Notes: a model not told the origin generated them from the letters alone. A stretch of DNA of 64,000 bases from Klebsiella variicola (GCF_000828055.2 NZ_CP010523.2:1-64000); one strand, 5' to 3'; counted from the stretch's first letter, positions 42,749 through 51,595 are shown. Program-made: numbers and translations.

Positions 42749-43690
42749 ATGTCGACAATCAATGATGTTTCACGACTTGCCGGGGTTTCCAAAGCCACGG
42801 TGTCGCGAGTGTTGAGCGGCTCACGTGGCGTGAAGGAAGCCAGTCGTCAGGCGGTGCTGCAGGCGGCGGAAGCGCTCAATTATCGGCCAAACATGATAGC
42901 CCAGTCGTTGCTCAGCCAGTCCACCGGCTGTATCGGCGTCATCTGCGCCCAGGACAACATCAATCAAACCACCAGCTATCTCTACGCCCTGGAAAAACAG
43001 CTCAGCCAGCACCAGAAGCACCTGCTGCTGCGCTTCGCCAACACCAGCAACGGCGTGATGAGCTCGCTGGAGGAGTTGACCTGCGGGTTGTGCGATAACG
43101 TGCTGATCATCGGCGCGCGTTTTCCCCTGAATATTAACCGCCCGGACGTGGTGCTGGTGGACTGCCTCGACAGCGAGGGCGACAACAGCATTCAGTTCGA
43201 TCATGCCTTCGCTGCCGAAACCGCCTGCCACTATCTGATTAGTCAGGGGAGACGGCAGATTGCGCTGATTCATCCGCAGAGCAGCGGCTTTGCCGACCAG
43301 GTGCTGCTGGGCTACAAGCACGCGCTGGAAAAAAACTTTTTGCCGTTTAATCGCAACCTGGTGTTTCTGGATAACACCTCGCCGTCGGTGGCGGTCCAGG
43401 AGCTGGTCAATAACGCCACGACGCTGAACTTTAACGCGCTGCTGGTGAGCGATGAACAGCAGGCGCAGCGCGTGGTGCCGCAGCTGCAGGCGTTTAACCG
43501 CGCCGTTCCGCAAAATGTGATGGTGTTTAGCCTCGCCGGATCGTTACAGCTGCCCGGTATCCCCACCATTCCGGCCATTGAATATTCCATGGACGCGATG
43601 GCGTCGCGGATCGTCAACTGGCTGACCGAGAAAACGGACAACCCGGGCGGCAGCCCGCTGCGCGGCGATTTAATTATTCCGAAGCACTGA
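42749..43690 (+). CDS. LacI-family repressor of the adjacent PTS operon
   Basis: 313 residues with an N-terminal LacI HTH (STINDVSRLAGVSKATVSRVLSG) and hinge helix, and a periplasmic-binding-type effector domain. It is divergent from the EIIB gene with two palindromic operators between, so it is the probable local regulator, comparable to AscG/CelR-type proteins. ATG 42749 is chosen (Shine-Dalgarno AGGGG); an ATG three bases earlier adds one Met. The inducer is unknown. Confidence 0.9.
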   Translation: MSTINDVSRLAGVSKATVSRVLSGSRGVKEASRQAVLQAAEALNYRPNMIAQSLLSQSTGCIGVICAQDNINQTTSYLYALEKQLSQHQKHLLLRFANTSNGVMSSLEELTCGLCDNVLIIGARFPLNINRPDVVLVDCLDSEGDNSIQFDHAFAAETACHYLISQGRRQIALIHPQSSGFADQVLLGYKHALEKNFLPFNRNLVFLDNTSPSVAVQELVNNATTLNFNALLVSDEQQAQRVVPQLQAFNRAVPQNVMVFSLAGSLQLPGIPTIPAIEYSMDAMASRIVNWLTEKTDNPGGSPLRGDLIIPKH

Positions 43691-43707
43691 ACACCGCTCT
43701 TGCCCTG

Positions 43708-43735
43708 ACCCGCCGCCGTTGGCTGCGGGTTTTTT
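43708..43735 (+). terminator. Rho-independent terminator after the LacI-type gene
   Basis: Stem ACCCGC/GCGGGT (43708-43713/43725-43730), 11-base loop, six T in all at the end. Confidence 0.8.
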
Positions 43736-43834
43736 GCTGGCTGGTTTTTGTCGTATCCCTCACATTATAAATAAAACTCATATCTGACGCCGGGTTTTCG
43801 AACCGGACAGCCTGCGTGACCTGCCTTAAGTTGA

Positions 43835-43878
43835 GTACGAAAGTTCCACTCAAAAAACACTAACCAGAACATTCGTAC
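43835..43878. promoter_or_regulatory. Inverted repeat upstream of the gallate transporter gene
   Basis: GTACGAA (43835-43841) and TTCGTAC (43872-43878) are perfect inverted repeats 30 bases apart, flanked by CCTTAAG and GCTTAAG, just upstream of the MFS gene at 43902. It is a candidate site for the LysR-type regulator of this cluster. Confidence 0.45.
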
Positions 43879-43901
43879 CGCCTGCTTAAGGAAGTGACCC
43901 T

Positions 43902-45272
43902 ATGAATCACATGAACGTTGTCGATGTGAAAGCGTGGATAGATGCCCGTCCGGTCTCGCGCTTTCAATGGAACGTGCTGCTGCTCTGTTTCATCATCATT
44001 ATGCTGGATGGGTATGACGCCGCGGTGATGGGCTTTGTCGCCCCGGCGCTCATTGAGGACTGGGGCATCAGCCGGGCTGAAATGGGGCCGATTCTTGGGG
44101 CGGCCATGTTCGGCGTCGCCATTGGCGCCCTGGTGGCGGGCCCGCTTTCTGACCGCTACGGCCGAAAACGCATTTTACTCTGGTCGGTGGCGCTGTTTGC
44201 GCTGTTCAGCCTGGCCGGCGCCGTGGCGCAAAGCCCATCGCAACTGGCGCTGATGCGTTTTCTTACTGGCCTTGGCCTTGGCGCGGTGATGCCCAACTGC
44301 GTCACGCTGGTGGCAGAATATATGCCGGAGCGGCGTAAAGGGGTGATGATCACCCTGATGTACAGCGGTTTTAACGTGGGTTCCGGCCTCGGCGGCTTTA
44401 TCGCCGCCGGTTTGTTATCGCATTACAGCTGGCACTCGGCGCTGATTTTTGGCGGCGTGCTGCCGCTCGTGGTGCTCCCCTTTATGATCGTGATGTTGCC
44501 GGAGTCGGCGATGAACATGGTGGCGCGCCGGCTACCGGGCGAGCAGATCGCCAGGGCGCTTAACCGGCTTGGGGGCCAGTTTACGGCGGAAACCGTTTTT
44601 CAGTTGAATGCGCCGCCCATCACGCGGAGCAGCAAAGTGGCGCAGCTGTTTCGGCATGGCTATGCCCGCGGCACGATAGCGCTGTGGCTGACCTATTTTA
44701 TGGGGCTGTTCGTGATATATCTGCTGAACGGCTGGCTGCCAACCATTCTCCGCTCCGGCGGGCTGTCGCTGCAGCAGGCGGCGATGATGACCGGCTTGTT
44801 CCAGCTCGGCGGCCCGCTGGGCGGGATCCTTGTCGGTATGCTGATGGATCGCGCTTCGGCGAAAGCCGTGATTGCGGCAACCTATTTCCTCGGCTGCCTG
44901 TGCCTGTTGTCCCAGGGGTTGATGGATTTCGGATCGGCGGCGCTGTCGGTGCTGATTTTTATCAGCGGGATGTGCATTAACGGCGCGCAGAACGGTCTGC
45001 AGGCCTATTCGCCAGCCTATTATCAAACCGAGATCCGTGCTACCGGCGTCAGCTGGATGCATGGTATCGGCCGTACCGGGGCTATTCTCAGCTCCACGCT
45101 GGGCGGGATGCTGATGCTGGCCGTACCGGGACACTCGTCGATCTTTTTGGTGCTTGCGCTGCCGGCCTGCCTGGCGGGGATCTGTATTTTGTTGCACCGT
45201 ATGAATCACGCTAAGCCTCGACTCACAGAGGCAGAACTGGACGCTTTGTCATCCCCCCTGGAACACCGATAA
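43902..45272 (+). CDS. Aromatic acid:H+ symporter (AAHS, MFS), probable gallate permease (GalT-like)
   Basis: 456 residues with twelve membrane segments and the AAHS signatures: DGYDAAVMGFVAPAL in helix 1 (the acidic motif DGxD) and GPLSDRYGRKRILL between helices 2 and 3. Family members such as PcaK import protocatechuate or 4-hydroxybenzoate, and GalT of Pseudomonas putida imports gallate. The gene precedes gallate dioxygenase by 13 bases, which supports gallate as the substrate. The symbol galT is withheld because it also names a galactose gene. Confidence 0.88.
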   Translation: MNHMNVVDVKAWIDARPVSRFQWNVLLLCFIIIMLDGYDAAVMGFVAPALIEDWGISRAEMGPILGAAMFGVAIGALVAGPLSDRYGRKRILLWSVALFALFSLAGAVAQSPSQLALMRFLTGLGLGAVMPNCVTLVAEYMPERRKGVMITLMYSGFNVGSGLGGFIAAGLLSHYSWHSALIFGGVLPLVVLPFMIVMLPESAMNMVARRLPGEQIARALNRLGGQFTAETVFQLNAPPITRSSKVAQLFRHGYARGTIALWLTYFMGLFVIYLLNGWLPTILRSGGLSLQQAAMMTGLFQLGGPLGGILVGMLMDRASAKAVIAATYFLGCLCLLSQGLMDFGSAALSVLIFISGMCINGAQNGLQAYSPAYYQTEIRATGVSWMHGIGRTGAILSSTLGGMLMLAVPGHSSIFLVLALPACLAGICILLHRMNHAKPRLTEAELDALSSPLEHR

Positions 45273-45285
45273 GTGGAGTTATCTG

Positions 45286-46548
45286 ATGGCTAACATTCTC
45301 GGCGGTATCGCCGTCTCTCATACCCCGACTATCGGCTTCGCGGTCGATCATCATAAACAGCAGGACCCGGCGTGGTCGCCGATCTTCCAGAGCTTCGAAC
45401 CGCTGCAGCGCTGGCTGGAGGAGAAAAAACCGGATGCGCTGGTGTACATCTTTAATGATCATGTGACCGCCTTTTTCTTCGATCACTATTCGACTTTTAC
45501 GCTGGGAATCGACAGTCAATATGACGTTGCCGATGAAGGCGGCGGACCACGCTGTCTGCCGCCGGTCCAGGGCAATGCGGCGCTCTCAAGGCACATTGGC
45601 GCCAGCCTGATGGCCGATGAGTTTGATATGTCGTTCTTTATGGATAAAAAGCTCGACCACGGCCTTTTCTCGCCGCTTTCGGCGCTGCTGCCCTGGGATG
45701 AAGCGCAGGGGTGGCCGACGGCGGTGATCCCGTTACAGATCGGCGTGCTGCAATTTCCGGTACCGAGCGCGCGCCGTTGTTACAAACTCGGCCAGGCGCT
45801 GCGCCGGGCAATTGAAAGCTTCCCGGAAGATATCAATGTGGCGATTGTCGCGACCGGCGGGCTCTCGCATCAGGTTCATGGCGAGCGCTGCGGATTTAAT
45901 AATCCCGACTGGGATGCCCAGTTTGTTGACATGCTGGTTAATGACCCGGAAAAGCTCACCGAAATGACCCTTGGCGAATATGCTGAGCTGGGGGGGATGG
46001 AGGGGTCCGAAGTGATCATGTGGCTGGTGATGCGCGGCGCGCTATCAGCCAATGTCACCGAAACCTGGCGCGACTATTACCTGCCGTCGATGACCGGTAT
46101 CGCCACGCTGATCCTTGAGAACAATGCGCGCCTGCCCCCCGTCGATACCCTGACGCGCCATCGCCAGCATATGGCGCAGCAGCTGGCCGGGGTGGAGAAA
46201 CTGCCGGGAACCTATCCTTTTACCCACGAGCGCAGCCTGAATGGCTTGCGGCTTAACCGTTTCCTGCATCGGCTGATTGAGCCTGCCTGGCGCGAACGTT
46301 TTCTGCAGTCGCCTCAGTCGCTTTATGCCGAAGCCGGACTGAGTGAGGAGGAACAGCAGTTGCTCAACGCACGTGACTGGCGGGGATTGATTCAGTATGG
46401 CGCCAGTTTCTTCCTGCTGGAGAAAATGGGCGCGGTGGTCGGTGTATCCAACCTGCATATTTACGCCGCGATGCGCGGGCAGACGCTGGAGGCGTTTCAG
46501 CAAACGCGCAACCAACAGGTAACCTATTCGGTGGCGGGTAAACGTTAA
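45286..46548 (+). CDS. galA: Gallate dioxygenase
   Basis: A type II extradiol dioxygenase that opens gallate to 4-oxalomesaconate with Fe(II) and O2. The 420 residues are a fusion of a LigB-like catalytic domain (residues 1-280) and a LigA-like helical domain (about 300-415), the layout known for GalA of P. putida. Predicted iron ligands are His12 (SHTPT), His59 (NDHV) and Glu242 (EGSEV), matching the LigB positions. The stop overlaps the stop of the convergent regulator gene by 2 bases. Pathway role is supported by galB, galC and galD nearby. Confidence 0.92.
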   Translation: MANILGGIAVSHTPTIGFAVDHHKQQDPAWSPIFQSFEPLQRWLEEKKPDALVYIFNDHVTAFFFDHYSTFTLGIDSQYDVADEGGGPRCLPPVQGNAALSRHIGASLMADEFDMSFFMDKKLDHGLFSPLSALLPWDEAQGWPTAVIPLQIGVLQFPVPSARRCYKLGQALRRAIESFPEDINVAIVATGGLSHQVHGERCGFNNPDWDAQFVDMLVNDPEKLTEMTLGEYAELGGMEGSEVIMWLVMRGALSANVTETWRDYYLPSMTGIATLILENNARLPPVDTLTRHRQHMAQQLAGVEKLPGTYPFTHERSLNGLRLNRFLHRLIEPAWRERFLQSPQSLYAEAGLSEEEQQLLNARDWRGLIQYGASFFLLEKMGAVVGVSNLHIYAAMRGQTLEAFQQTRNQQVTYSVAGKR

Positions 46549-47771
46549 ACGGTCCCGTCCTGAACCTGCTGATAGATAAAACGCAACAGCGCCTGCGTCG
46601 CCGGGGAGGGCAGGCTGCCGGCGCGAAACGTCAGCCCGATACGCCGGGTGGTATCGGGCAGGGGGACCGGCAACACGCTGAGCAGCCCATTGTCAGTTTC
46701 AAAACGCATCTGGCTGGCGGAGACCGCCGCCAGCATGTCGGAGTCCTGCAGCAATCCTCTCACCATCGCCGCATCCCCGGTCTCCACCGTCGGCTGGGGC
46801 AGCGGCAGCCCCAGGGTGATAAACGCCTTATCCAGTAAATGGCGCGCCGGCGCGTTGGCGCGCGGCAGCACCCATTGCGCGGTCGCCAGCTGGCTGCGCG
46901 GATCCGGATGGCGCAGCAGCGGGTGGTTATTACGCAGTAAAATCAACATATCCTCTTCAAATAACGCCTCGCTACAGAGGTCCGGAAGATCTTCATCCTG
47001 ACGCAGGGCGCCGATAATAAAATCGATATTACCTGCCCGCATATCGGCGACCAGCGACTCATACGGGCTTTCATTGGTCATGAGGGTAATGCCCGGGTGC
47101 TGAGCCAGAAAGGCGGCGATGGCGGAGGGCAGTAGCCGGGTCCGGCTCAGCGGCAGGGCGCCAATGCGCACGGTGCCCTCCAGCACCCCGCGACGGGCGG
47201 CGATATCGCTCCAGATGTTTTCCAGCTCGTTGAGCGCTCTGCTTACCGGGGGATAGAGTAGCTCCGCAGCAGGCGTGGGGCGCACCCCTTCTGGCGTCCG
47301 GCGAAATAGCGCCGAATCCGCTCCTTTTTCCAGGACCTTCAGCGCGGCGCTGACCGCCGGCTGGGTGATCCCCAACTGTTGCGCGACGGTTTGGGTATGG
47401 TTGACGTGATAGAGCTGAATAAATATGGCTAACCGGCGGGTATTGAACAGCCAGCCGGCGTCCGCCAGCGGGCCGCTGGTGCGGGTATGGTGTTTCTGCA
47501 ACAGCGCCGGGATGGCCTGCAGGTCGTCAATCGCCCGCCGGGCGCGCGGCAGGATGCACTTGCCATACTCGGTGGGCACCATGCCGCTGTAATGGCGTTC
47601 GAACAGCGTAACGTTCAACGCGGCTTCAAGGTCGCGGATGGCCCGGGTTATCGCTGACTGCGTGCGGAATAAGTCATCGGCCGCACGCGAGACACTTCCG
47701 CGCAGCGCGACCTGACAGAAAAAGCGCAGCTGCATGATATTTATGATTTTATCGTGCTTTTTCTTCAGCAT
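46545..47771 (-). CDS. GalR-like LysR regulator with two tandem HTH domains
   Basis: 408 residues, about 100 longer than a normal LysR protein. There are two LysR-type winged helices in series: residues about 13-72 (MQLRFFCQVALRGSVSRAAD, SAITRAIRDLEAAL) and about 112-171 (RRLAIFIQLYHVNHTQTVAQ, QPAVSAALKVLEKG), then one effector domain (from about 190). It sits between galA and galB, converging with galA and diverging from galB, so it is the probable activator of gallate catabolism. The start at 47771 is kept; ATG 47735 is possible. Confidence 0.88.
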   Translation of the reverse strand: MLKKKHDKIINIMQLRFFCQVALRGSVSRAADDLFRTQSAITRAIRDLEAALNVTLFERHYSGMVPTEYGKCILPRARRAIDDLQAIPALLQKHHTRTSGPLADAGWLFNTRRLAIFIQLYHVNHTQTVAQQLGITQPAVSAALKVLEKGADSALFRRTPEGVRPTPAAELLYPPVSRALNELENIWSDIAARRGVLEGTVRIGALPLSRTRLLPSAIAAFLAQHPGITLMTNESPYESLVADMRAGNIDFIIGALRQDEDLPDLCSEALFEEDMLILLRNNHPLLRHPDPRSQLATAQWVLPRANAPARHLLDKAFITLGLPLPQPTVETGDAAMVRGLLQDSDMLAAVSASQMRFETDNGLLSVLPVPLPDTTRRIGLTFRAGSLPSPATQALLRFIYQQVQDGTV

Positions 47772-47898
47772 GGTTCGTCAGGCCTGAAACAGTGAGTGAG
47801 TCGACAACATAAATAAAAATCATAGCCTTCGCAAGTTAACGAATTACCTCCCTGCGACGGGACATGACAAGCTGAAAAAAACAACAGAGGAAGCCATC

Positions 47899-48639
47899 AT
47901 GTCTCATCCGGTTAGCGAAAAAAGTGCCCTTGTCGTCAGCGCCCACTCGGCCGATTTCGTCTGGCGCGCGGGCGGTGCGATAGCGCTGCATGCCCTGCAG
48001 GGCTATCAGGTCCATGTGGTCTGTTTATCCTTTGGCGAGCGCGGCGAGTCCGCCAAACTGTGGCGCAAAGGCAACATGACCGAGGAGGCGGTGAAGCAGG
48101 TGCGTCGCGAAGAGGCGCAGGCCGCCGCTGAGATCCTGGGCGCCAGCGTCGAATTCTTTGATATCGGCGACTATCCGCTGCGCGCCGATAAAGAGACGCT
48201 GTTTCGTCTGGCGGATGTGTATCGCCGTATCCAGCCCCACTTTGTCCTGACGCACTCCCTGCACGATCCCTATAACTACGATCATCCGCTGGCCTCCCAC
48301 CTGGCGCAGGAGGCTCGGATTATCGCTCAGGCAGAAGGCTATCGCCCCGGCGAGAAAATTGTCGCTGCTCCCCCGGTTTACTGTTTCGAACCGCACCAGC
48401 CGGAGCAGTGCAACTGGAAACCCGATGTGTTACTGGACATCACCGCCGTCTGGGAGAAAAAGTATCAGGCCATTCAGTGCATGCAGGGTCAGGAGCATCT
48501 GTGGGAATACTACACCCGCGTGGCGCTGCAGCGCGGGGTGCAGGCCAAGCGCAATATCGGCATCACGGCCACGCGCGATATCGTTCACGGCGAAGCCTTC
48601 CAGAGCATCTTCCCCCGCGTAACGGAGAACCTGGCATGA
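47899..48639 (+). CDS. galB: 4-oxalomesaconate hydratase (PIG-L/LmbE-like)
   Basis: 246 residues of the PIG-L/LmbE deacetylase fold, with AHSAD (His16, Asp19) in place of the usual AHPDD metal motif and a later histidine-rich HDPYNYDHPLASH. P. putida GalB, an unexpected member of this family, hydrates the enol form of oxalomesaconate to 4-carboxy-4-hydroxy-2-oxoadipate. The gene context makes this the best assignment. It overlaps galC (ATGA). Confidence 0.9.
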   Translation: MSHPVSEKSALVVSAHSADFVWRAGGAIALHALQGYQVHVVCLSFGERGESAKLWRKGNMTEEAVKQVRREEAQAAAEILGASVEFFDIGDYPLRADKETLFRLADVYRRIQPHFVLTHSLHDPYNYDHPLASHLAQEARIIAQAEGYRPGEKIVAAPPVYCFEPHQPEQCNWKPDVLLDITAVWEKKYQAIQCMQGQEHLWEYYTRVALQRGVQAKRNIGITATRDIVHGEAFQSIFPRVTENLA

Positions 48640-49349
48640 ACCTGTTAAATAAAAAAGGCCTTGTGATCCGCCACCTGCCGCGCCATGACGAGGCGGTTTT
48701 GCGCCGCTGTGAGGCGGCCGGGGTGGCGACGCTCCATGAAGCCTGGGATCGTCAGGGGCTGATGGGGCCGGCAATCCGTCCGATTCAGCAGGGCGTCAGC
48801 CGGGCGGGCAACGCGGTAACCGTGCTGGTGACGCCAGGCGACAACTGGATGTTTCATGTGGCGGTCGAGCAGTGCCGCGCCGGCGATATTCTGGTGGTGG
48901 CCCCGACGTCGCCGTGCGGCGATGGCTTCTTCGGCGATCTGCTGGCGACGTCTCTCCAATCGCGCGGCGTGGTCGGTCTGGTGGGCGATATCGGCATTCG
49001 TGATTCGCAGACTTTGCGGGAGATGGGATTCGCCGTCTGGTCCCGTCAGGTTTATGCCCAGGGAACGGTGAAAGAGAGCCTCGGTTCGGTTAACGTCCCG
49101 GTGATTTGCGCAGGCCAGCTTGTGCAGCCGGGCGATGTCGTGGTGGCCGACGACGATGGCGTCGTGGTGCTGCCTCACGCGCAGGTCCGTGATGTGCTCG
49201 ATAAAGCGGAAGCCCGTATGAGCAATGAGCTTGCGAAGCGTGAGCGGATGCGCCATGGCGAGCTGGGGCTGGATATTTACGCGATGCGCCCGCGTCTGGC
49301 GGAAAAGGGGCTGCGGTATTACGACCGCGCAGACGAGGTGGAGGAATAA
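48636..49349 (+). CDS. galC: 4-carboxy-4-hydroxy-2-oxoadipate aldolase (RraA-like)
   Basis: 237 residues of the RraA/class II pyruvate-aldolase family. It cleaves 4-carboxy-4-hydroxy-2-oxoadipate to pyruvate and oxaloacetate, the last step of gallate breakdown. The metal/pyruvate-binding segment GDGFFGDLLATSLQSRG and the GLVGDIGIRDS Arg-Asp pair are present. The long open frame upstream (from 48408) is read-through inside galB; ATG 48636 overlaps the galB stop. galD follows directly with no gap. Confidence 0.92.
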   Translation: MNLLNKKGLVIRHLPRHDEAVLRRCEAAGVATLHEAWDRQGLMGPAIRPIQQGVSRAGNAVTVLVTPGDNWMFHVAVEQCRAGDILVVAPTSPCGDGFFGDLLATSLQSRGVVGLVGDIGIRDSQTLREMGFAVWSRQVYAQGTVKESLGSVNVPVICAGQLVQPGDVVVADDDGVVVLPHAQVRDVLDKAEARMSNELAKRERMRHGELGLDIYAMRPRLAEKGLRYYDRADEVEE

Positions 49350-50435
49350 ATGGCGCAACGCGGAATCCCCTGTCTATGGATGCGCGGCGGCACCTCGAAG
49401 GCAGCCTGTTTTCTGGCTGACGATCTGCCTGCCGATCCGGTGCAACGTGATGCGGTGCTGCTGGCGGTGATGGGCTCGCCTGATCCCCGGCAAATTGACG
49501 GGATCGGCGGCGCCGATCCGCTGACCAGTAAAGTGGCGATTATCCGCCGCTCCGCACGGCCTGACGCCGATGTGGACTATCTGTTTGCCCAGGTGAACGT
49601 GGCGGCGGCCACCGTGGATTACGGCCAAAACTGCGGCAATATTCTCGCCGCCGTTGGCCCTTTCGCCATCGAGCGTGGTCTGGTTCGCCACGATGCGCCG
49701 CTCACTCGGGTGCGTATTTATATGGAGAACACGGGGCAACTGGCGGTGGCAGAGATCCCCTGCGATGCCGACGGGGTCGACTACGCCGGCGAGAGTCGTA
49801 TCGATGGCGTGCCGGGCAGCGCCAGCCCGATCCTGCTCCATTTTCTTGATGTGGCGGGCTCCAGCTGCGGGGCGCTGCTGCCGACCGGCCGGGTTCGTGA
49901 CCGTTTTGACGGCGTTGAGGTGACCTGCATCGATAACGGTATGCCGGTGATCCTGCTGCGCGCTTCCGACCTCGGTTGCACCGGCTATGAGACGCGCGAA
50001 CAGCTGGATAATGACGATGCGCTTAAACGTCGCCTGGAGTCGATTCGCCTGCAGGCCGGGCCGCTGATGCAGCTTGGCGACGTCAGCCAGCGCACGGTGC
50101 CCAAGATGACCCTGATCGCCGAACCGCGACACGGCGGCGCCATCAGCAGCCGCACCTTTATCCCCCACCGCTGCCACGCGTCAATCGGCGTGTTTGGCGC
50201 GGTGAGCGTGGCCAGCGCTTGTCTGCTCCCCGGCTCTGTCGCGCAGGGCCTGGCGCAGGTAGCGCCAGGCGATACGCCGCTGCTCAGCGTTGAGCATCCG
50301 ACAGGCGAATTTAGCGTAACGCTTCAGCTTGATGCTGACGGCGCCCTGGCTGGCTGCGGCCTGTTACGCACGGCGCGACTGCTGTTTGCTGGCGAGGTTT
50401 TTATTCCGGCCCGCGTCTGGCCGCGTGAGGAGTAA
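49350..50435 (+). CDS. galD: 4-oxalomesaconate tautomerase (PrpF-like)
   Basis: 361 residues of the PrpF family (diaminopimelate-epimerase-like fold, two similar halves), with IPCLWMRGGTSKA at the N-terminus and DYGQNCGNILAAVGPFAIE. GalD of P. putida converts the keto form of 4-oxalomesaconate to the enol form used by GalB. It begins at the base after the galC stop; its stop shares a base with the next possible ATG. Confidence 0.92.
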   Translation: MAQRGIPCLWMRGGTSKAACFLADDLPADPVQRDAVLLAVMGSPDPRQIDGIGGADPLTSKVAIIRRSARPDADVDYLFAQVNVAAATVDYGQNCGNILAAVGPFAIERGLVRHDAPLTRVRIYMENTGQLAVAEIPCDADGVDYAGESRIDGVPGSASPILLHFLDVAGSSCGALLPTGRVRDRFDGVEVTCIDNGMPVILLRASDLGCTGYETREQLDNDDALKRRLESIRLQAGPLMQLGDVSQRTVPKMTLIAEPRHGGAISSRTFIPHRCHASIGVFGAVSVASACLLPGSVAQGLAQVAPGDTPLLSVEHPTGEFSVTLQLDADGALAGCGLLRTARLLFAGEVFIPARVWPREE

Positions 50436-50437
50436 TG

Positions 50438-51301
50438 ATGACGATCGCGTTTATTGGTTTTGGCGAGGCGGGTGGCATTCTGGCGGCGGATCTGGCCCGT
50501 GAGCATGCGGTGACCATTTGGGATTGCAAGCTCAATGGCCCGGCGCGAGAGGCGATGGGCAAAAAAGCCCGTGATTCGCGCGTTCAGGTGGGGAATTCGC
50601 TGGCGCAGGCGCTGGAGAGCGCCACGCTGGTTTTTTCTACTGTGACCGCGGGTGAGGCGCTAAAGGTGGCGCAGCAGGCCGCCGCGCTGCTGCAGCCGGG
50701 GCAATACTTCCTCGATCTCAACTCCGTGGCGCCGGAGACGAAACGGCAGGCGGCTGAACATTTTCTGCCCGGCGCCTACATCGATGTCGCGGTGATGGCG
50801 CCGGTACCGCCGGCCCGATTGCAGACACCGTTATTGATCGGCGGGCCGCAGGCGGAGGCGATCGCGCCGCGTCTGCAGGGGCTGGGGCTGAATGCCCGCT
50901 ATGGCGCCAGTACGGTGGGCCAGGTGTCAGCGATAAAAATGTGCCGTAGCGTGATGATCAAAGGTCTTGAAGCGCTCACCACAGAATGCCTGTTCGCGGC
51001 CCGTGAATATGGCGTCGAGGAGGAGGTGCTTAGTTCCTTGCATCATAGTTTCCCCTCTCTGGGCTGGACAGGAGCGTTCCCCGACTATCTGATCAGCCGG
51101 GTGGCGGAACATGGCATTCGGCGCAGCGAAGAGATGGAAGAGGTGGTGAAAACCCTGCGTGACGTGGGGAGCGCCGGGATAATGAGCGAGGCGATCGCGA
51201 AAAGCCAGCGCCAGCTGCCGGAGCAGATGGCCGCCCGTAGCCTGAGCTACAGGCAGCTGACGCCGTTTGACTGGAAAACGCTGGTCGCCAGGCTGAAATA
51301 A
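50438..51301 (+). CDS. NAD(P)-dependent oxidoreductase, DUF1932 / 6PGDH-like
   Basis: 287 residues: an N-terminal Rossmann fold with GFGEAGG near residue 7, as in beta-hydroxyacid dehydrogenases, and a C-terminal helical DUF1932 domain (SAIKMCRSVMIKGLEALTTECLFAAREYG in outline). The catalytic Lys of beta-hydroxyacid dehydrogenases may correspond to the Lys in SAIKMCRS. It is the fourth gene of the galBCD run and is translationally coupled (TAATGATG junction). No step of the classical gallate pathway requires it, so its role is open. ATG 50438 is chosen by Shine-Dalgarno spacing; 50435 is possible. Confidence 0.85.
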   Translation: MTIAFIGFGEAGGILAADLAREHAVTIWDCKLNGPAREAMGKKARDSRVQVGNSLAQALESATLVFSTVTAGEALKVAQQAAALLQPGQYFLDLNSVAPETKRQAAEHFLPGAYIDVAVMAPVPPARLQTPLLIGGPQAEAIAPRLQGLGLNARYGASTVGQVSAIKMCRSVMIKGLEALTTECLFAAREYGVEEEVLSSLHHSFPSLGWTGAFPDYLISRVAEHGIRRSEEMEEVVKTLRDVGSAGIMSEAIAKSQRQLPEQMAARSLSYRQLTPFDWKTLVARLK

Positions 51302-51304
51302 CCG

Positions 51305-51595
51305 CTATTTGGCCGGACAGACGATTTTGTCGATTGCGGCCTGGTAGCTTTTTTGGTTATTGCGCTCTTTCGCCAGCGTTGCTTCGCGGACCGCGTTCTT
51401 GTTACCGTCGGTCGCCAGCACTTTATTGGCAAAATCGTTATCGCTGAGGTGGCTTGCTGGCGCACATTTTTCCTTCACCGCTTTGAGCACCAGCTGTTTT
51501 TGCTGTTCGAACTGCAGGCTTTGCAGCGGTGATTCGGCCCACGCCGACGTGGCGCTCAGGGCGGTGACCAGGCATACCATCCAACATGCTTTCAT
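51305..51595 (-). CDS. yicS: YicS, small secreted protein
   Basis: 96 residues: signal peptide MKACWMVCLVTALSATSAWA and a mature helical domain with two conserved cysteines (KEKCAP and IDKIVCPAK) likely disulfide-bonded in the periplasm. It matches E. coli YicS in length and pattern; the function is not known. The ATG at 51595 has AAGGAGA before it; earlier codons are read-through. It converges with the DUF1932 gene 3 bases away. Confidence 0.85.
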   Translation of the reverse strand: MKACWMVCLVTALSATSAWAESPLQSLQFEQQKQLVLKAVKEKCAPASHLSDNDFANKVLATDGNKNAVREATLAKERNNQKSYQAAIDKIVCPAK

